A DNA stretch of 64,000 bases from Diplosphaera chodatii (lineage: Eukaryota > Chlorophyta > Trebouxiophyceae > Prasiolales > Stichococcaceae): positions 186,001-250,000 of the forward strand of contig JAALGY010000014.1 in assembly GCA_032358165.1 (NCBI GenBank), given 5' to 3'. A program made the position numbers and the translations under genes. This document shows, piece after piece, positions 30,564 through 43,651 of this stretch (positions within the stretch are counted from its first letter, which is position 1; every line of letters begins with the position of its first letter). The notes under the pieces are model-generated. The model was not told the DNA's origin, made no database searches, and saw only the letters and a list, made by a program, of their open reading frames with translations.

Positions 30564-33500
30564 TCAGAGTGTCTGGCTAGCAGCGTGGTTCCCGGCACCA
30601 GCTGGCGGCTGCAGGTTGGCGCCCACAGCAGCCAGGCGGCTGGAAATGGCGGCGGCGTAGCGCTGCACGCGCGCCATCTGCGGCGGGTTTAGCTCCAGAG
30701 CCGGCTGAAGCGGCAGTCGGGCGGCCTCGCCGGCAATGAACTCCATGATAGCCACCGCCTTGGCATATGCGTGGGCTGCGGCAGTGAAGTTGCCAAGCAA
30801 CTCCTCAGCAGCAGCGGCCTGACTGAGCTCCAGACCCCCCTCATATGCAGCCTCCCAGGCATCGGGCAGGTCACCGCTGCCAGGGCCGTAGTGTGCCAGA
30901 GCCGTGGCGTTGCGCTGCGCATTGCTTGACACCGCATGCAGTGCGGCTGATATCCGTGGTGAAAAGTCGGCAGCAATGGCCGCGCCACTTGATGCCGCTG
31001 CCTGGTCAAGAGCGCTGTTGCCGCTGCTGGAGGGGTGTGGCACCGGAGCTGAGCTGGAGCGGCAGAGCATTGCGACCTGCTGCTGGTGCTCTGCCGCTTG
31101 TATTGAAGCCGGCGCGTCACTAGCGCCTTGCCCTGGTTGTTGCTTGGCCACTAGTGCCAGCTGCAGCAGCTGCAGCGCCAGCAGCCGCAGTGCCAGGCCC
31201 TTGGACGGGGAGCCATGCCGCGTGGCCTGTATGCATCAGGGCACAATAGCATTATGTCGTGTCGATCCAACAAGACAGTGTGGTCAGCAATTGCTAGATG
31301 GTTGCCAGTTTGGGTTGGACACAGCAGCAGGGTACAGGTGCTGTTGCATGCCTGAGCGGCCAGGGACTCCAGGGCACCAGCCACATGCTCCAGGGCTTCT
31401 GCATAGTCACGGGGCTGCGGCAGCTGGCCGGTGGCTGCAGCGGCGCCGGCTGCCGTGCCGATGAAAGCCGTCATGGCCCCGCCGCCGGCGGTGATGAGGT
31501 GCGGGGGGATGGCGCTGTTGGCGGAGGCTGCTCGTCCGAGCCCGGCTGCGCCCGGCGCTGTCGCTGTGGAAGCGGAGCTGTCTTCTGATGGGCGCCGGGG
31601 GCCGGCCAGGTCGGCTGACTGCCGCCGTGCAGCGGTGCTGTTCAACTGCTGCTGTTGGTTCTGCTGCGCTGCGGCCCGGGGGCTGGGCGGCGGCCTTGCT
31701 GGGGGCACCCGCGGGCTCAAAGCCGCCGCTGGCGGCGTCAGCGGGTGCCACATGGCTGCCAGACCGCGCCTCCGCAGGGCAGCGAGGCTGCAGAGTGGTG
31801 GGTGCAAAGTGCTGATGTACTGGAGCGGTAGATCCTGCTTGTCTCAAGAACACGTGCATGACCAGGCAGGATGCAAGAGGGATACGCCTGCTGTGCGAGG
31901 CAGGCCGTTCATGTGACAGACCTGGATGGGGATGGTGGCTGCTGCTGGGCAAGCAGCGCTGCTGCACGTGCACCGATCGAGGATCCGTCGACCATGACAT
32001 AGTCGTCCTCATCCATGGTGTCCGCTGCGCTGCTGACGGCGGCTGGGCCGGGCCTGCGGCCGCCTGCGCCGCTGCTGCTGCTTGCCCTGCTGTTCCCTGC
32101 CATGTGGGCGAGGCCGGCTGCAGCCAGCAGAGGCAAGCTGCGAGGTGCTCAACTCGTCACTTTTAACAAGGTGGTCCCTGGCATGTTGACCTGAACACAA
32201 TGTGGCACAGCTGAACACAAAGGATGGCAATTCGAAAGCAGCTGCAGAGCGTACTGTCAAGGACGCCAGGGGTGAGCGGTCCAATCAATGCATCCAGCCG
32301 TGTGGATGACAGCAGCAGCGGTGCGCCAGTCGCAGTGTGGACGCCGCCGCCGCCGCCAACAGGCAGAGGCCGTGCTGCGCCAGTGCTGCCTTCCTGAGAG
32401 CCGTCAATCATGAATGGCAGCAGGTCCTCCGCCAAGCCGGTGCCGGTGCTTGCAGCTGAGGATCCTGCAGCTATTGACAGCACCACAGGTCACCTTGGAA
32501 GGGGCCGTGGGGCCGTACTCTCACAGCACATCATGGATGCAGCCTCCGGATGTCTTCTGATGCACTATCGGACATGACAGTATCAATGCTGCAAGTGCTA
32601 CTGGGTTATTAATCACTGGGACGTGGGGCGACCGACCTGCAGGCCGGGTGCCAGAGCCGGCAGAGCGCTCGACGGTGATGTCCGCAGCTGCAGGGCTTGC
32701 ACTTGGGCCGCCAGCCGTCGTCAGCCAGGGGTCCGAGAAAAACTCCTCAAAGGAGATGCGCTCCACTGGGTTGCGCTTTAGCAAGCCCGACAGCAGGCGG
32801 CGGCAGGCATGGGACAGGGTGAGATCGGTGGGTATGCGTGGCGGGCTGCGCTCGATGTTACGCAGAAGCTCTACATGGTTGTCGCCTGCAGCAGGAGACC
32901 AAAGGAAAAGTTGTTATGTGCCGTACGTCAAAGCAGACAAACTGGCTGACAAAGCACCAGAAGGCTGCTTTGCGGCACGGCAGCCAGCATCGGAGATCAC
33001 CATGGAAAGGCGGCCGCCCTGTCAATAGCTCGAACAGGATGGTGCCGACGCTCCAGAGATCCGCTTTGGCGTCGTACTTGTGGAAGTGCAGTATCTCTGG
33101 GGCCATGTACAGGGGCGACCCGCACAGCGTCTCTGCCAGACCCTGCAGTTTGAACATGCACGTTCACGCAGGTGCAATGTGACATGATGCAGGTGCTGTC
33201 AAACGAAAGAGGAATCTGCCGCTGCAGCACAACCAGTGCAGACAAGTCATGTGCAGTACCTGCGGCTGCAGATTTCGTGCAAAGCCAAAATCCGCAATCT
33301 TGAGCACAGCGCCAGGCGTAGCAGCCGATAGCAGCAGGTTCTGGGGCTTGAGGTCCCTCTGCAAGATCGTAAGGCTGTGTGACCAAGCATTGAATCATAC
33401 TGCACTCGTGCACTTTGGAAGCCAAGTGCACACAACCTTCGGCAGTAGCCCGTAGGCGAGGGGCTTACGTGCACGAGGTTGTGGGACCACATCTCCTGCA

Positions 33501-34432
33501 GCCCCGCCGCTAGCTGCAGCATCAGGCCGTGAGCAGTGGCCTCTGGCACACGCTTGCAGCGTCGGATGAAGTGCGCCAGGTCCCCACCCGCGCAGTACTC
33601 CATGACCAGGTACATACGATTCCGCTCCTGCAAGCGTGAGCTCAAAATGTTACCTGTCTAGCGCGATACGTGCAGAAGAATCAACACGCACACGCGAAGG
33701 CTGGCAGGTATGAAAGACTGAGCCTGCGCAGTCTGACTGGGTACTTGCAGAGTCAGCTCGCAACGAACTTGACACCGCTTGCTGCGGCCCCAAGGGCTGA
33801 GGCGCACAGCGAAGAAGCACATGCATGTGTGCTCATACTCTGCTTGCATGGTGACAGCATCGATGGGGCAGCAACTGCGACAAGTCTTGCGCTTGACAGG
33901 AACGTTCAGCTGCAAACATCAGCTGACTGGGCAGAACGCCAACGCGCACGACAAGCGTAGCTCGTCATCTTGTGGCCTCCAGGTGCATACTCTGGAGGCT
34001 TGCACCGGGGGCGAGGCGGGCAGAAACACCAGGGTCGGGGTACCGCTTTGACACACGAAGGACCTCCAGGTACACGAGCAACCTATAGCCCTCGCACCGA
34101 TACGGCCGACCCCGCCGGTCTCACTCATTTCCACAGCCTGTGTCAAGCTGCGTGAGGGCCGCTGAGCGGGGAACGCGCGGAGCACCCACCTCGAGGGTTT
34201 CCAGCAGGCGGACGATGTTGCGGTGCTCCACCCGCTTCAGGATGGACACCTCGCACTCCAGGCTCTGCTTCAGCTTGGCGTTCAGCTGGTTGGTGTTGAT
34301 CTCCTTCACGGCAACCGTGGCGCCGGTGACGCGGTGCTGGCCCTGCCAGACGACCGCGAAACTGCCCCTGCCCAGCTGCGAGCCCAGGATGTAGTTGCCC
34401 ACCACCTTGCGGCGGCTGGGCGCCTCTGCCAT
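30564..34432 (-). CDS. ATG1: ATG1/ULK-type autophagy serine/threonine kinase
   Basis: ATG1 starts autophagosome formation as the kinase of the ATG1-ATG13 complex in the cytosol. The start [17 protein letters not shown] (34432) leads straight into a complete kinase domain: glycine loop [15 protein letters not shown] lysine in VAVKEIN, NIVRLLE, hinge [16 protein letters not shown], catalytic [11 protein letters not shown], metal-binding [18 protein letters not shown] and [19 protein letters not shown]. It closes with the [17 protein letters not shown] block (about 32770-32710). A long low-complexity Ala/Ser/Pro/Gln linker (32500-31150) precedes a helical C-terminus ([20 protein letters not shown] near 30750) that looks like the tandem MIT-type EAT domain binding ATG13. 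The stop is at 30564. All key kinase residues are present. Introns interrupt the kinase domain at least six times. Confidence 0.88.
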
Positions 34433-35040
34433 GGTGTGGCAGCCAGTGCCACTGGCGCCGCTGCGTTACCAGGTCCCGATCAGCATCCTAAGGTGGCCCC
34501 CAGCAGAGGTGGATGCCGGCAACTGGGGTCCTGCTCGTGGCCTTATGCCAGCTCTCCTACCATCGATTGTCGGCTGTGCTGTCAACCTGATACTGCTGGA
34601 AGCTTGTGACCGTCCTCCGGCCTCGCATGCTGACAGTTCGAATGGAAACTGCAAGTGTCGTGGAAACCAGCGAGTTTTTCTGCTAAGGGGCAAACCCTAC
34701 AGATTGTGTCTGGATGCGGGATTGGATCTCCCGATCAATCAACTGAACTTTGCAACTGATGATACATTGCACCTGAGTAGTCAACACATCTACGCCCTCA
34801 CCGCCTACGCCTTCCTCAGTTACCTCACGATCAAGCCAAAGTCTCACAAAGCATGCAGTGCTGTGCTCTGCACTGCGCCAGTTCTCATTTGGGTTGCCAG
34901 GGTCAGCAGGGAAAGGCGGCGTCGTAGCATGACGATCACAAACACCAGAACCTCATGAACAAATGATGGTTTGCTTGCACTGCTATAAGCAACTGCAGCG
35001 TTCCAGACGTATGCAAGGCATGCCACCATGTGCAATGCTC
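34433..35040. promoter_or_regulatory. ATG1 upstream region
   Basis: 608 bp lies between the ATG1 start and the 3' end of the TraB gene, both on the minus strand. It should hold the ATG1 promoter. A plus-strand frame (34395-34958) crosses it but shows no coding signature I trust. Confidence 0.4.
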
Positions 35041-36902
35041 TCAAGCGGCGTGTCGGCGCCACCGCACAACAACAACCGTCGTCAGCGCCAGTCCTGTGGC
35101 CAGCAGCAAATACCGCCGCACGCTGCGCCGTGGCGGCGGCATTGCGGATATCTCCTCGACATCAATATCTGCCTCCCAGTGCTCCCTGGGATTTGAGCGA
35201 CCACACGTAAGGCCGACAACACGTGACTCTATCATGTTTACCTGTGCATCACGTCTGTCCCCATGGTGGCCCTCTCCATTCGAGGACATATGGTTGGATG
35301 CGCGTCAGTGCAAACGCACCTGATGCCGGGTAGGTGACCGGCTCCCACGACCGCCACGACCCGCAGAGCGCTGCACAGCAGCAAGCGCAGCCTTACTTAG
35401 ATGCGTATACTTGCTCCCCCGGCAACAGCCCTCGTTAAGGTATTGTCTCAATCGACCGCGTCCATAGGCGTCATTCGTGGACAGATGCCCGACGCTGCAC
35501 ACCTGCCCGCCAGCTGCCGCATGACGGCCACCATGTACTGGTCCCGCTCATAGATGAGCGGCGCCATGATAGATGGAAAGTGCTGACCCAGCTCCTTGAA
35601 CGCCTGCGCCCCCAAGGGTGCATCTGTCAACCACGTCCTCAACAGCACGCCAACGGTCCGGGGCTATCATGCTGTCAACACGGCATGTATTTAGCCAAGT
35701 GAAGCTTTCACCAGACTTTTGACACCACTGGCAGCAGCAGCATCCTACCTCTGTCATGACGTCTGCCTCCTTGAGGCCTTCAATCATCTCCCGCATCTCA
35801 TCCGCATCTGGCATGAACAGGCCGGTGCCGACAACGCTCCACAGCAGCCGCAGGCGTGACCACAGCCCAAGCGCTGCCCACACCCTCGCGAGAGTAACCT
35901 GCGCACAGATGGCAAGCCAATCAGATTGCAGGGCTTGTACTTGTACTCAGGGGGCGCCTTCTCCATTCAAATTGGACGCCAGCATGACCGGCCAGGGGAC
36001 CACTACTGGCGCTTCATACCTCTACAGAGCAGGGTGCCGGGTGGTTGCAGGGGAGCAGGCAGGCTGTGGACAAGCAGCATGCCTGCACGGGGCGGTCGCC
36101 AAAGCAGATGCGCGCGCCGCAGGCGTGCGCCTCCTGCAGAGCGACCCGGAACTCCTCCCCGGGCAGCACCTCCAGGTTTTCCGCTGTGCACAGACATCGT
36201 TCTCAGCAAGCTCGGGAAGGCCACCGACATGATGCAGCGCTGCGCATATGATGATGGGTTGAGGTATCTCCGTGCATGCAACCGGCGTGATGGGAAATTG
36301 AAACGAGTGCCCCGTGGCATGTCGCACCTAGCCGTGCAAGAAGCCAGGCATACGCAACCTGGAATACCGTGGCTTGCCCCTGCCGCACTTGCGTCACCAT
36401 CTCCGAAGTCGTCGGCACCTGCACCGTCAGTGCTTGGTGGTGGTTTGCGTGCTGCTAGCAGTGTAAGGGTCTTCATGTCCTCACTGCTGGTAAGGGGAGC
36501 TGTACCTTGACCTTTTGCGCGGTCAGGATCCCTCTCCTCGCAGGGCAGAGCTCTATCATCACCACTTGCGGCTTGACTGCTCTCACCAAACGCCTGCGCA
36601 ACATCACAGACTACCATCGCGATGTGTCCCATAGGACCGTGTGCTGATATTGGGCACAGCTCAGCTCAGCGGCTGACACACAACAGCGGCCAGTGTCGGC
36701 CACAAGCACGCCATACTCACCGGACATCTTGGGACGATTTTGCGCTGACGTGCGCTGTGCCGAGCACCCAGAACTTCTGCTCGCTGCCCAGCGGGTTGCC
36801 GGGTTGGTGCATCCGTAGCAGGCTGACCAGCTTTGGCAGATCCTTTTCAGCTGGGTCATCCATCACTGCCTCCTCTGCAGTTGTGACCTGGGCTTGCAGC
36901 AT
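35041..36902 (-). CDS. TraB-domain protein with C-terminal membrane anchor
   Basis: TraB/PrgY/GumN-family proteins are widespread and poorly understood; plant and animal relatives sit at the outer mitochondrial membrane or at ER contacts. The start MLQAQVTTAEEAVMDD (36902) is followed by the family's first motif, FWVLGTAHVSAKSSQDV (about 36780-36720), then VRAVKPQVVMIELCPARR (36590-36520), GEEFRVALQEAHACGARICFGDRPVQ-type motif (36170-36090, partly by joining), an R-W/D-E-M-R-E-M-I-E-G segment (35810-35760) and ELGQHFPSIMAPLIYERDQYM (35600-35530), all of which fit TraB. The end is basic with one hydrophobic helix, RYLLLATGLALTTVVVVRW, then RRHAA and TGA (35041-35043), as in a tail-anchored protein. 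An upstream exon with a targeting peptide is possible. It is divergent from the aldo-keto reductase. Confidence 0.8.
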
Positions 36903-37648
36903 TTGTGCTGCTCTGCCGCAGACCAACTGCCGCGGCAACTATTCGGCGTGAAACAAGCCAATGTTGAAGATGCGGGCAGCTGTTCGCAGTGAGCAGTGGT
37001 TGTTGGGCCTATGAAAGCTGCTGAAGCGGTCGCAATTGAGTCACTCAGCTGGCAAGAGAGTCCATGCCGTTACCGCCAACAATGATGCACTTGCCTGCGG
37101 TACGCAGCCCTGCACCCCGATGCCAGTGCCCCACAATAGAACGTGTTTGTCAACAGCAGTAGACTCACCACAAAACTTCAAGTATCTTCAAGTAGCTTGA
37201 AGCACAAGAGGCCAGTGCATAGGGCTCAATCGTGCCAACACAGCTACGAGACGTCAAGCTAAACAGCCTGGCCAAAACGCGCAGCAGAAGCAGCTGTGCG
37301 CAGGTCAGTCACACATCCCTGGAATGAACCTAAGCTCTGACGGAAGACTTGCGGGGTGTACATGCCTTGGAAATCTGTCGCATGATTCTGCTCCTTGCTC
37401 AGCTGCCCTGCAGCAGCACAGTCAGAGATTGCGACTATTGTCTATACACATTCACCGGCATTCGTGACATAGTTCCCTGATACCATCTGAGTGTCGGCCT
37501 GCAGCTGTGTTTGATACACGTAGCATTGAAGCGACTTCGCAGCAATTTGTAGCACTGCTCGCCGCATGCCATTTACTGCATTGAGGCTTGCACATCGAAG
37601 CGGCTGTGAATCTCATCAGCACTGAGACTGCTCACTTCCTTTGACACG
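36903..37648. promoter_or_regulatory. Divergent promoter region TraB / aldo-keto reductase
   Basis: 746 bp between the two start codons has no convincing exon. At about 37174-37202 TTCAAGTA occurs twice, followed by CTTGAAG, giving short direct and inverted copies of one motif that could be an operator-like element; this is speculative. Confidence 0.4.
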
Positions 37649-39373
37649 ATGAGCAACTACGTGACACTGAATAATGGCGTCAAAATGCACAGGTGAGGCA
37701 GGCGCTGTCATCAAGGTGCATGCAGCTCTGCACCTGCACCCTACGTACAACTGACACACTGCCACATGCCGTAGGCTCGGGTTTGGCACGTACCTGGCGG
37801 CTGGCAGTGATGTGCGAAACGGGGTCAGAGCTGCGCTTAAAGCTGGCATTCGAGCCATCGATACAGCTTCGCTATATCGGGTATCCCTGCGCTGCTTGCG
37901 CCTTCAAGTGCAGGAGTCAAATGGCAATTCCAATGTTCCCCAAATGCAGACACTTTGAAGTGCTGCTATGCAGAACGAAGCAGAGATTGCGAGGGCAATG
38001 CACGAGGCTGGCATCGAAAGGAAGGATGTATTCATCACCTCCAAAGTTGCACCATTTCAGGTGCAGAGTTGTGCACCTTCCACTCACCACCGCATGTGTG
38101 CAAGATCTGCCATGCAGCGCAGCAACTTGTCAACTTGCGGTATCAACTCCAGCGAACTTCAGATGACAATGACCTTCGTGGCGACGTTGTCAGCGCCTCA
38201 ACCTGACATCAGGCGTGACACTCTGCACCAACAACCCCCCTTGACATGTGCAGCAAGGCACCGAGCGTGCCACCGCTGCTGTAGAGAACAGCCTGTCCAT
38301 CTTCGGCGGGTTCGTGGACCTGATGCTGATACATTGGCCGGGAGTATCTGGGCTCCGGGCCAGTTCGCGGGAAAACTCAGTACAGCGGCTCGAGACATGG
38401 CGTGTCCTGGAGTCCATGCACGAACAGGGCAGGTGCGCTCTGTCACCAAGGTTCTCTGCAGGGTGCAGGGTTGGTGGCTGAAACTGGTGATACGATGATG
38501 TTGTGCATCCTGTCCCAGGCCAAGTATATATGCTGCCTCATCCGCAGGCTACGAGCAATTGGAGTCTCCAATTTTGAGGAGCGACACCTCGAGGAGCTCA
38601 TCAGCGTCGCCAATTTCAAGCCAGCTGTGAATCAGGTCCTGCAAAGGCAGCAGATGCAAACGTGCACCTGCCACCGGCACCTTGAAGCTTGGCTGACCGC
38701 TTGGCGTTGCTATATTGCAGGTAGAGTGTCACCCAAGGTTACCTCAGAACAAGCTCCGGGCAGCATGTCAGCGGCTGGACGTTGTTGTGACAGCCTACAG
38801 CCCCTTTGGAGCAGAAGGTGGGATGACACTGGTGGCTATTTTGATACTCAATCATAGGCAGTACCGGGGCATGTGCGACGCTCTGTACACAATCGTGCAG
38901 GTGCTCCACTGCTGCGTCACAAAACGGTCCTCGGGGTAGCACAGGCTGTGAAGAAGACACCAGCGCAGGCATGTGTACGCTTGTAAGATTAGCGTCTGAT
39001 GTCCTGCCTTCAGCTTACTGATGCGTTGCCTTGGCTGAGCCTTCGTGCACATCTGCAGGTGCTGTTGCAATGGTCTCTGCAACACGGCAATACCGTTATT
39101 CCAAAGTCGTCAAACGAACGGCGCATCCAGGTGATGGCCATACCGCACCCAGCTTGCCTTGCATCACGGTGATACCACGGCCAAGTCATGCATGTCCGCT
39201 GTCGTGTGCGTGTCTTGGTGAAACCATCGTCATTGTGATGCATTTGGTGATGTCGGCTGTAGGAGTGGGGCATTGGGCAGGAGGAATGGCAGCTAGATGA
39301 CGCCAGCCTCAAAGCGTTGGACGCCATGGCCGATGGGCACAGATACCTGTGGGATCCCACTGATGTCGCCTGA
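37649..39373 (+). CDS. Aldo-keto reductase
   Basis: This is an NADPH-dependent AKR of the 2,5-diketogluconate/prostaglandin-F-synthase-like group, reducing small carbonyl compounds in the cytosol. MSNYVTLNNGVKMH (37649) splices to RLGFGTYLA. AIDTASLY holds the catalytic Asp and Tyr; Lys lies in DVFITSKV and His in LMLIHWPG, completing the Asp-Tyr-Lys-His tetrad. AIGVSNFEERHLEEL, NQVECHP, AYSPFG, TPAQVLLQWSLQHG and the NADP-binding VIPKSSNERRIQ follow in order across separate exons. The protein ends DAMADGHRYLWDPTDVA with TGA at 39371-39373. Length (about 290 residues) and motif order are normal. Natural substrate cannot be told. Confidence 0.9.
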
Positions 39374-39971
39374 GTACTGGCAGTTGCACCTGTCTCCTAC
39401 AGCCTGATCTGGGTGATGGGTGGTGATGTACACTTCATGTACACTTCATGTACACTTCCAAGGCAATGCAGCAGCAGCAAGCTATCAGCTATGCAAGTTG
39501 CGCAAAACCATCTACACCAAAGCACTACAGATGACAAGGGCATGGCAGAAATATGATACAATGTGCACAGCGTGTGGCTACATGTACAGCTGTGCACTGC
39601 TGAGGCTGCATGCCGCGCTGACTCACAGAACAGGTGTTTCAGACGTGGCTAACATCCTGCATGAGGTGCAATGCGGCGGCTCCGCGGGGGCTTCGGCAAG
39701 TTTTCGGCTAGTTCCCTGATCAGCTGTCACTCAGGCCGCAGCTCGCCGAGCAGCCTTCTGAGGTGGCGACGAAGGTCCTGCGCCACCAATGCGAGGACAG
39801 GATGAGGGTCAACGGCAGATGTGCATACAGTCACATGTCATGCAAGACGGATAACGGCAGTTGAATCGAGTTGTCATAGGCCACGACAAACTGTACCATG
39901 CTCAGCACATTGAAGCATGAAGAGCAACCTTCAGCATGGAAAAGGGTATGCAAGAAGCCGTGCTATGCTTT
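39374..39971. other. Convergent 3' region with small tandem repeat
   Basis: 598 bp lies between the 3' ends of the aldo-keto reductase and Ariadne. Apart from an 11-bp triplicate nothing gene-like is convincing. Confidence 0.5.
39426..39458. repeat. 11-bp tandem repeat, three perfect copies
   Basis: ATGTACACTTC is repeated at 39426-39436, 39437-39447 and 39448-39458 without mismatch, about 50 bases past the aldo-keto reductase stop, so it is likely in its 3' UTR. Confidence 0.9.
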
Positions 39972-42900
39972 TCAGGATCCTGTCGACCCATGGAGCGGCA
40001 GGGTGGCACACAGCAGTAGCAGCACACCATTATCATTTGCCGCGGCACCGACGTCGGTATCCAGCATTGACAGGCCTGTGCGGGGGCCGCTGCCGTCCAC
40101 CGACCCGCTCCGAAGTGTGGACTGCCCCTGCGCCAATGCAGTTATTGGGTCGCAACAGCAACAAATAAGCAGATTGCATGTCAAGATGGGGCTTGCGTGT
40201 AGGGTAGGGAGCAGTCATAGTCTGCAGTTGCCTGCGAGCATGCGCACCTAATCACACACAATGAAACACACCTTATATGGCGCGCAGGCGGCTGCAGCGC
40301 CTGACAGACTGGCCAGTATGTCATTCTCCAGTAACTCATACAGCTTCACCAGCCGGGCGTCAATATTGACGGTGCTGTTGATGATATCGAGGCGCAGGCT
40401 GCCACTGGCGTGTCCGCCCCCCAAACTGCTTGACAGCCAGAGGCGCAGGCTGAGTGCATGTGCAATGACAAGCGCGTGTGACTGACCGAACACGTGCTGC
40501 ATCTGCCTCGCCAGATGTGCTGCTCAGCATGCGACAGAGCAGCCCGACAGTTGTGCAGCTACCTGTTTGTTGCCATGTCGCCGGGCACAGGGCCGTCAGT
40601 GCCCAACTCCTCAGCTGGGGTCTCGATCAGCTTCGACAGCCGCTCGACCTGCGTGAACAGCCGAATATATTGCTGTGACCCCCAATGTGCAGAGAACGCT
40701 GAAGCGGGCACTGTCGGAGATGCTGGAAACCGCACCTCCCCCTCCAGCCGGCTCTGTGCGTTTTCGAAAAGGTTCCTGAGCAGGCTGTTCTGATCTGAGC
40801 TGAAGTCCTCAGCGTATGTCACGCCGTCAAACAGGTAGAAGCACGCCACATACGAGTAGCCCAGAATGCGTCGAGCCACAAACAGCTGGTCCAGCGCCTG
40901 CAAACACATCCTGCAATGGTCGACAAGCTGTAGAAGCGAGAGCTGCAAGCCACGAAAAAGGTTTTGCCTGGGGGCGCCCTTCTCTTGTACACAAGCAGGG
41001 GATGCGCAAGGACTGGGCCCTGTAGATGCATGGCTCGCACACACCTGCTGCAGCCAGGTGAAGTCCTTGAGGATCGGGGCGCCACCAGGGGTGCCTGACT
41101 CCTGGGCCTCCAGCGTCGCAATCTTCTCCTGCACATGTGAGTACGCGCTGGCGGGTGGTCCATCATGCCATGCTGCAGCTCAGCCACTGTCAACCTGTAG
41201 AGCACAATGGGCTCAACGAGCTGGCAGCGCTACCTGAATGGCCTTGGTCTGCTCCTCCTCAAGCTTCTGGCTGGCCACTTGTGCCTCCCACCGCCCCAGA
41301 TAGTGGTGGTACCGCTTCAGGTCCCTTCAGGTACAATCCAGCACGTGTCAGCGTGACAATCGCAGCCATGTGTGCTGTTGGCAATGTCCAAACCGGCCAT
41401 GGCAAACTCCATGGCTAGAGTTGCTGACGGGCGGTAGGAAAATTGATGTGGCTGACGAAAGAGAGCGATGCAGACACCTGGCTGCATTTGCGATGCGCAC
41501 GTCTGCTTCCTCCTTGTACCGTCCGCAGGTGTGTGCAGCTATGGACGTCCAGGTGTGCGACATCCCTGTGGCCGCGCCGCACAGCCAGCAGAAGTGCTGC
41601 AGCGCACGCGGTGCAGGCATGCTCAAGGTGCTGCTGGCAGGTTCACCATTGCACGACCTGCCAAAGCACTGTTCTCAGGCTGCCCCAGGCCACCAGCTGC
41701 AAGGTCGCACCTGGCCGCAGCGGCAGGTGACGTGGTTGCACCCGGAGCTCTTCTCCACAGGCCACTGGCACCTGGGGCATGGCTTGGTGTTGGCCGTCAT
41801 CCACGTCTTGTTTTCGCTCTCGCCCGAGGTTTTCTCCAGCCACATGCGCCAACTACATCACACACAGCACCGTCAGGTAAGAGCGGCGGGCCTCGGTGGC
41901 ACCTGCCATGCCCAACTTCCAGCACTGTTGAACGGCAGGATATTCAAATTCCAGCATAATGGGCATTCTGAGCCGTCGCACATGTCGCAGGAGCAGGGGC
42001 TGTGGGGCGCCTGGCAGCAGGCAAAGCAGAACTGGAGGCCGCAGTGGCAGGCCGGCTCGCAGTGCGGCTCGCTGTCCACCTGCACCGCCCGCCCGCAGTG
42101 CGGCACGCTGGGGCACCTGCTTGTGCAGTACAACACATTCAGAAGCACAGATGGATGTGAGTGTCTTGCACACAGATCGGGCAGTGCTTTGGAGTGCTCA
42201 ATGCTTTCACGAAAGCATGTGCAGGAGCGCACGCAGTAGGATATGCATGCAGTTTGGATACAGCTAGACGCAGCAATGAGAGCACGTCCCAGATGCAGCA
42301 TGCTGCCAGTTGCAGCTAGGCTGCTGCGCACCACTTGACTCGCTTGTTGTCATCAACATAGCTGTCCAGTAGGGTGTCTGTATAGCGCTGCAGGAGCGCT
42401 GGCTGGTCTGTGACGAGTTGCTTTACCTGCCAGCAGAGGCAGAGGCAACCACTGATCGGCATGATCCAAATAATTGGTTGCGTACATAATGCGGGCGCTG
42501 TTGCCCATACAGTTCGACTCGGCACAGGACGGTTATATATGACGGCAACTGCAAGCCACGCACCCGGCTCTCATCACAGATGGCGCCGCATCCAGCTGCC
42601 ATGCATGCCAGGTGCCGAGAGCGGCCCTCGCTGATCTGAATCCTGCAATGTTGCCGCCAGCAGTCGTTGCAGAAATTGTGGCCGCACTCCATGGTCGTCG
42701 TTTCAGGGCGTTCCACATTGCAGAAGCACGTGCCGCATGTGATCTCGGCTGCGCTGTCACCTAGCCAGGAATCAGGCAGAAGTCACACCCTAGCAACTTT
42801 GTTGGGTGCTGGTTGGCAAGTATGCACATCTGCTACCATCGGCCGCCACTCTGTAGCAGCCCTTACAACAGCATGTGGCCTCACCACTGGGCTGCGGTGG

Positions 42901-43651
42901 CGTCTCATCTGTCTTTGGGGTGACATGTGCCAGGCGGTAAATAAACTCAACACCTCGCTCAGCCAGCGCACCTGTGAAGATGGTGTCCACAGCTTTTGAC
43001 TTCCTATAAATGCATTGCTGCAATTGGTGCTGAGCTTGTGCACATAGCACTGTGACCCGCACCAAAGAGCAGGTCTGAGTCCCAGCGAAAGTGCATCAGC
43101 AGCAGCCTGGCAGTGGATCGGCTGCAGCCAAGGATGTTGATGACCGACTCCAGGGCCTCGGCCTGCGTAGACAGATACTGCTTACTACTTCCGTTCACCC
43201 ATCAAAATCGCTTGCCATATCGCATGCTATTGACCAGAGACTGCGGCAAGCAACATCCGATGATCGATGCCACAAACACAGGACACGTACCTGCATGTGT
43301 TTCAACCGTTCCCGATCCAGGATGGACCAGCCGCTCTGTGGCGCCTTTGCCACAGATGCCGCCGCGGGCTCGGCAAGAAACCCGGTGTCATCATACTCCT
43401 CCTCTTCGTCTTCCTCCTCCTCGTCCTCCTCCTCTTCAAACCCCTCGTCACTGCGCCAGTCCTCCTCCTGCTGCACGTCCGACTGGTCGTCCCCTTCTTG
43501 AGTGGAGCACAGGTCGATGCTGCAGCGCAACCTGGGCCAGGCTCAGCAACAACGGCAGCAAAGGCATTGCATCAGTTTTCGCAGAAGCAGCCAACGTGAA
43601 CAGACACGCCGTCAGATCACATGCTCACATGTCATGATCGGGGCCGGGCAT
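39972..43651 (-). CDS. Ariadne-type RBR E3 ubiquitin ligase
   Basis: RBR ligases take ubiquitin onto a RING2 cysteine before passing it to substrates. The rebuilt start MPGPDHDIIDLCSTQEGDD joins 43651-43629 to the exon at about 43523. An acidic Glu/Asp run (EEEEDEEEEDEEEEYDD, about 43450-43390) and a helical UBA-like exon (ESVINILGCSRSTARLLLMHF) follow. RING1 has TMECGHNFCNDCW (about 42700-42650). The IBR domain has HCEPACHCGLQFCFACC (42080-42000). RING2 has CPRCQWPVEKSSGCNHVTC (41790-41740), whose last Cys is the catalytic position, then HFCWLCG (41590). The Ariadne four-helix domain follows (GRWEAQVASQKLEEEQ to RLVKLYELLENDILASL, 41300-40290), and a Gly/Ser tail ends LPLHGSTGS with TGA at 39972-39974. 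All zinc ligands I could trace are present. Confidence 0.88.
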
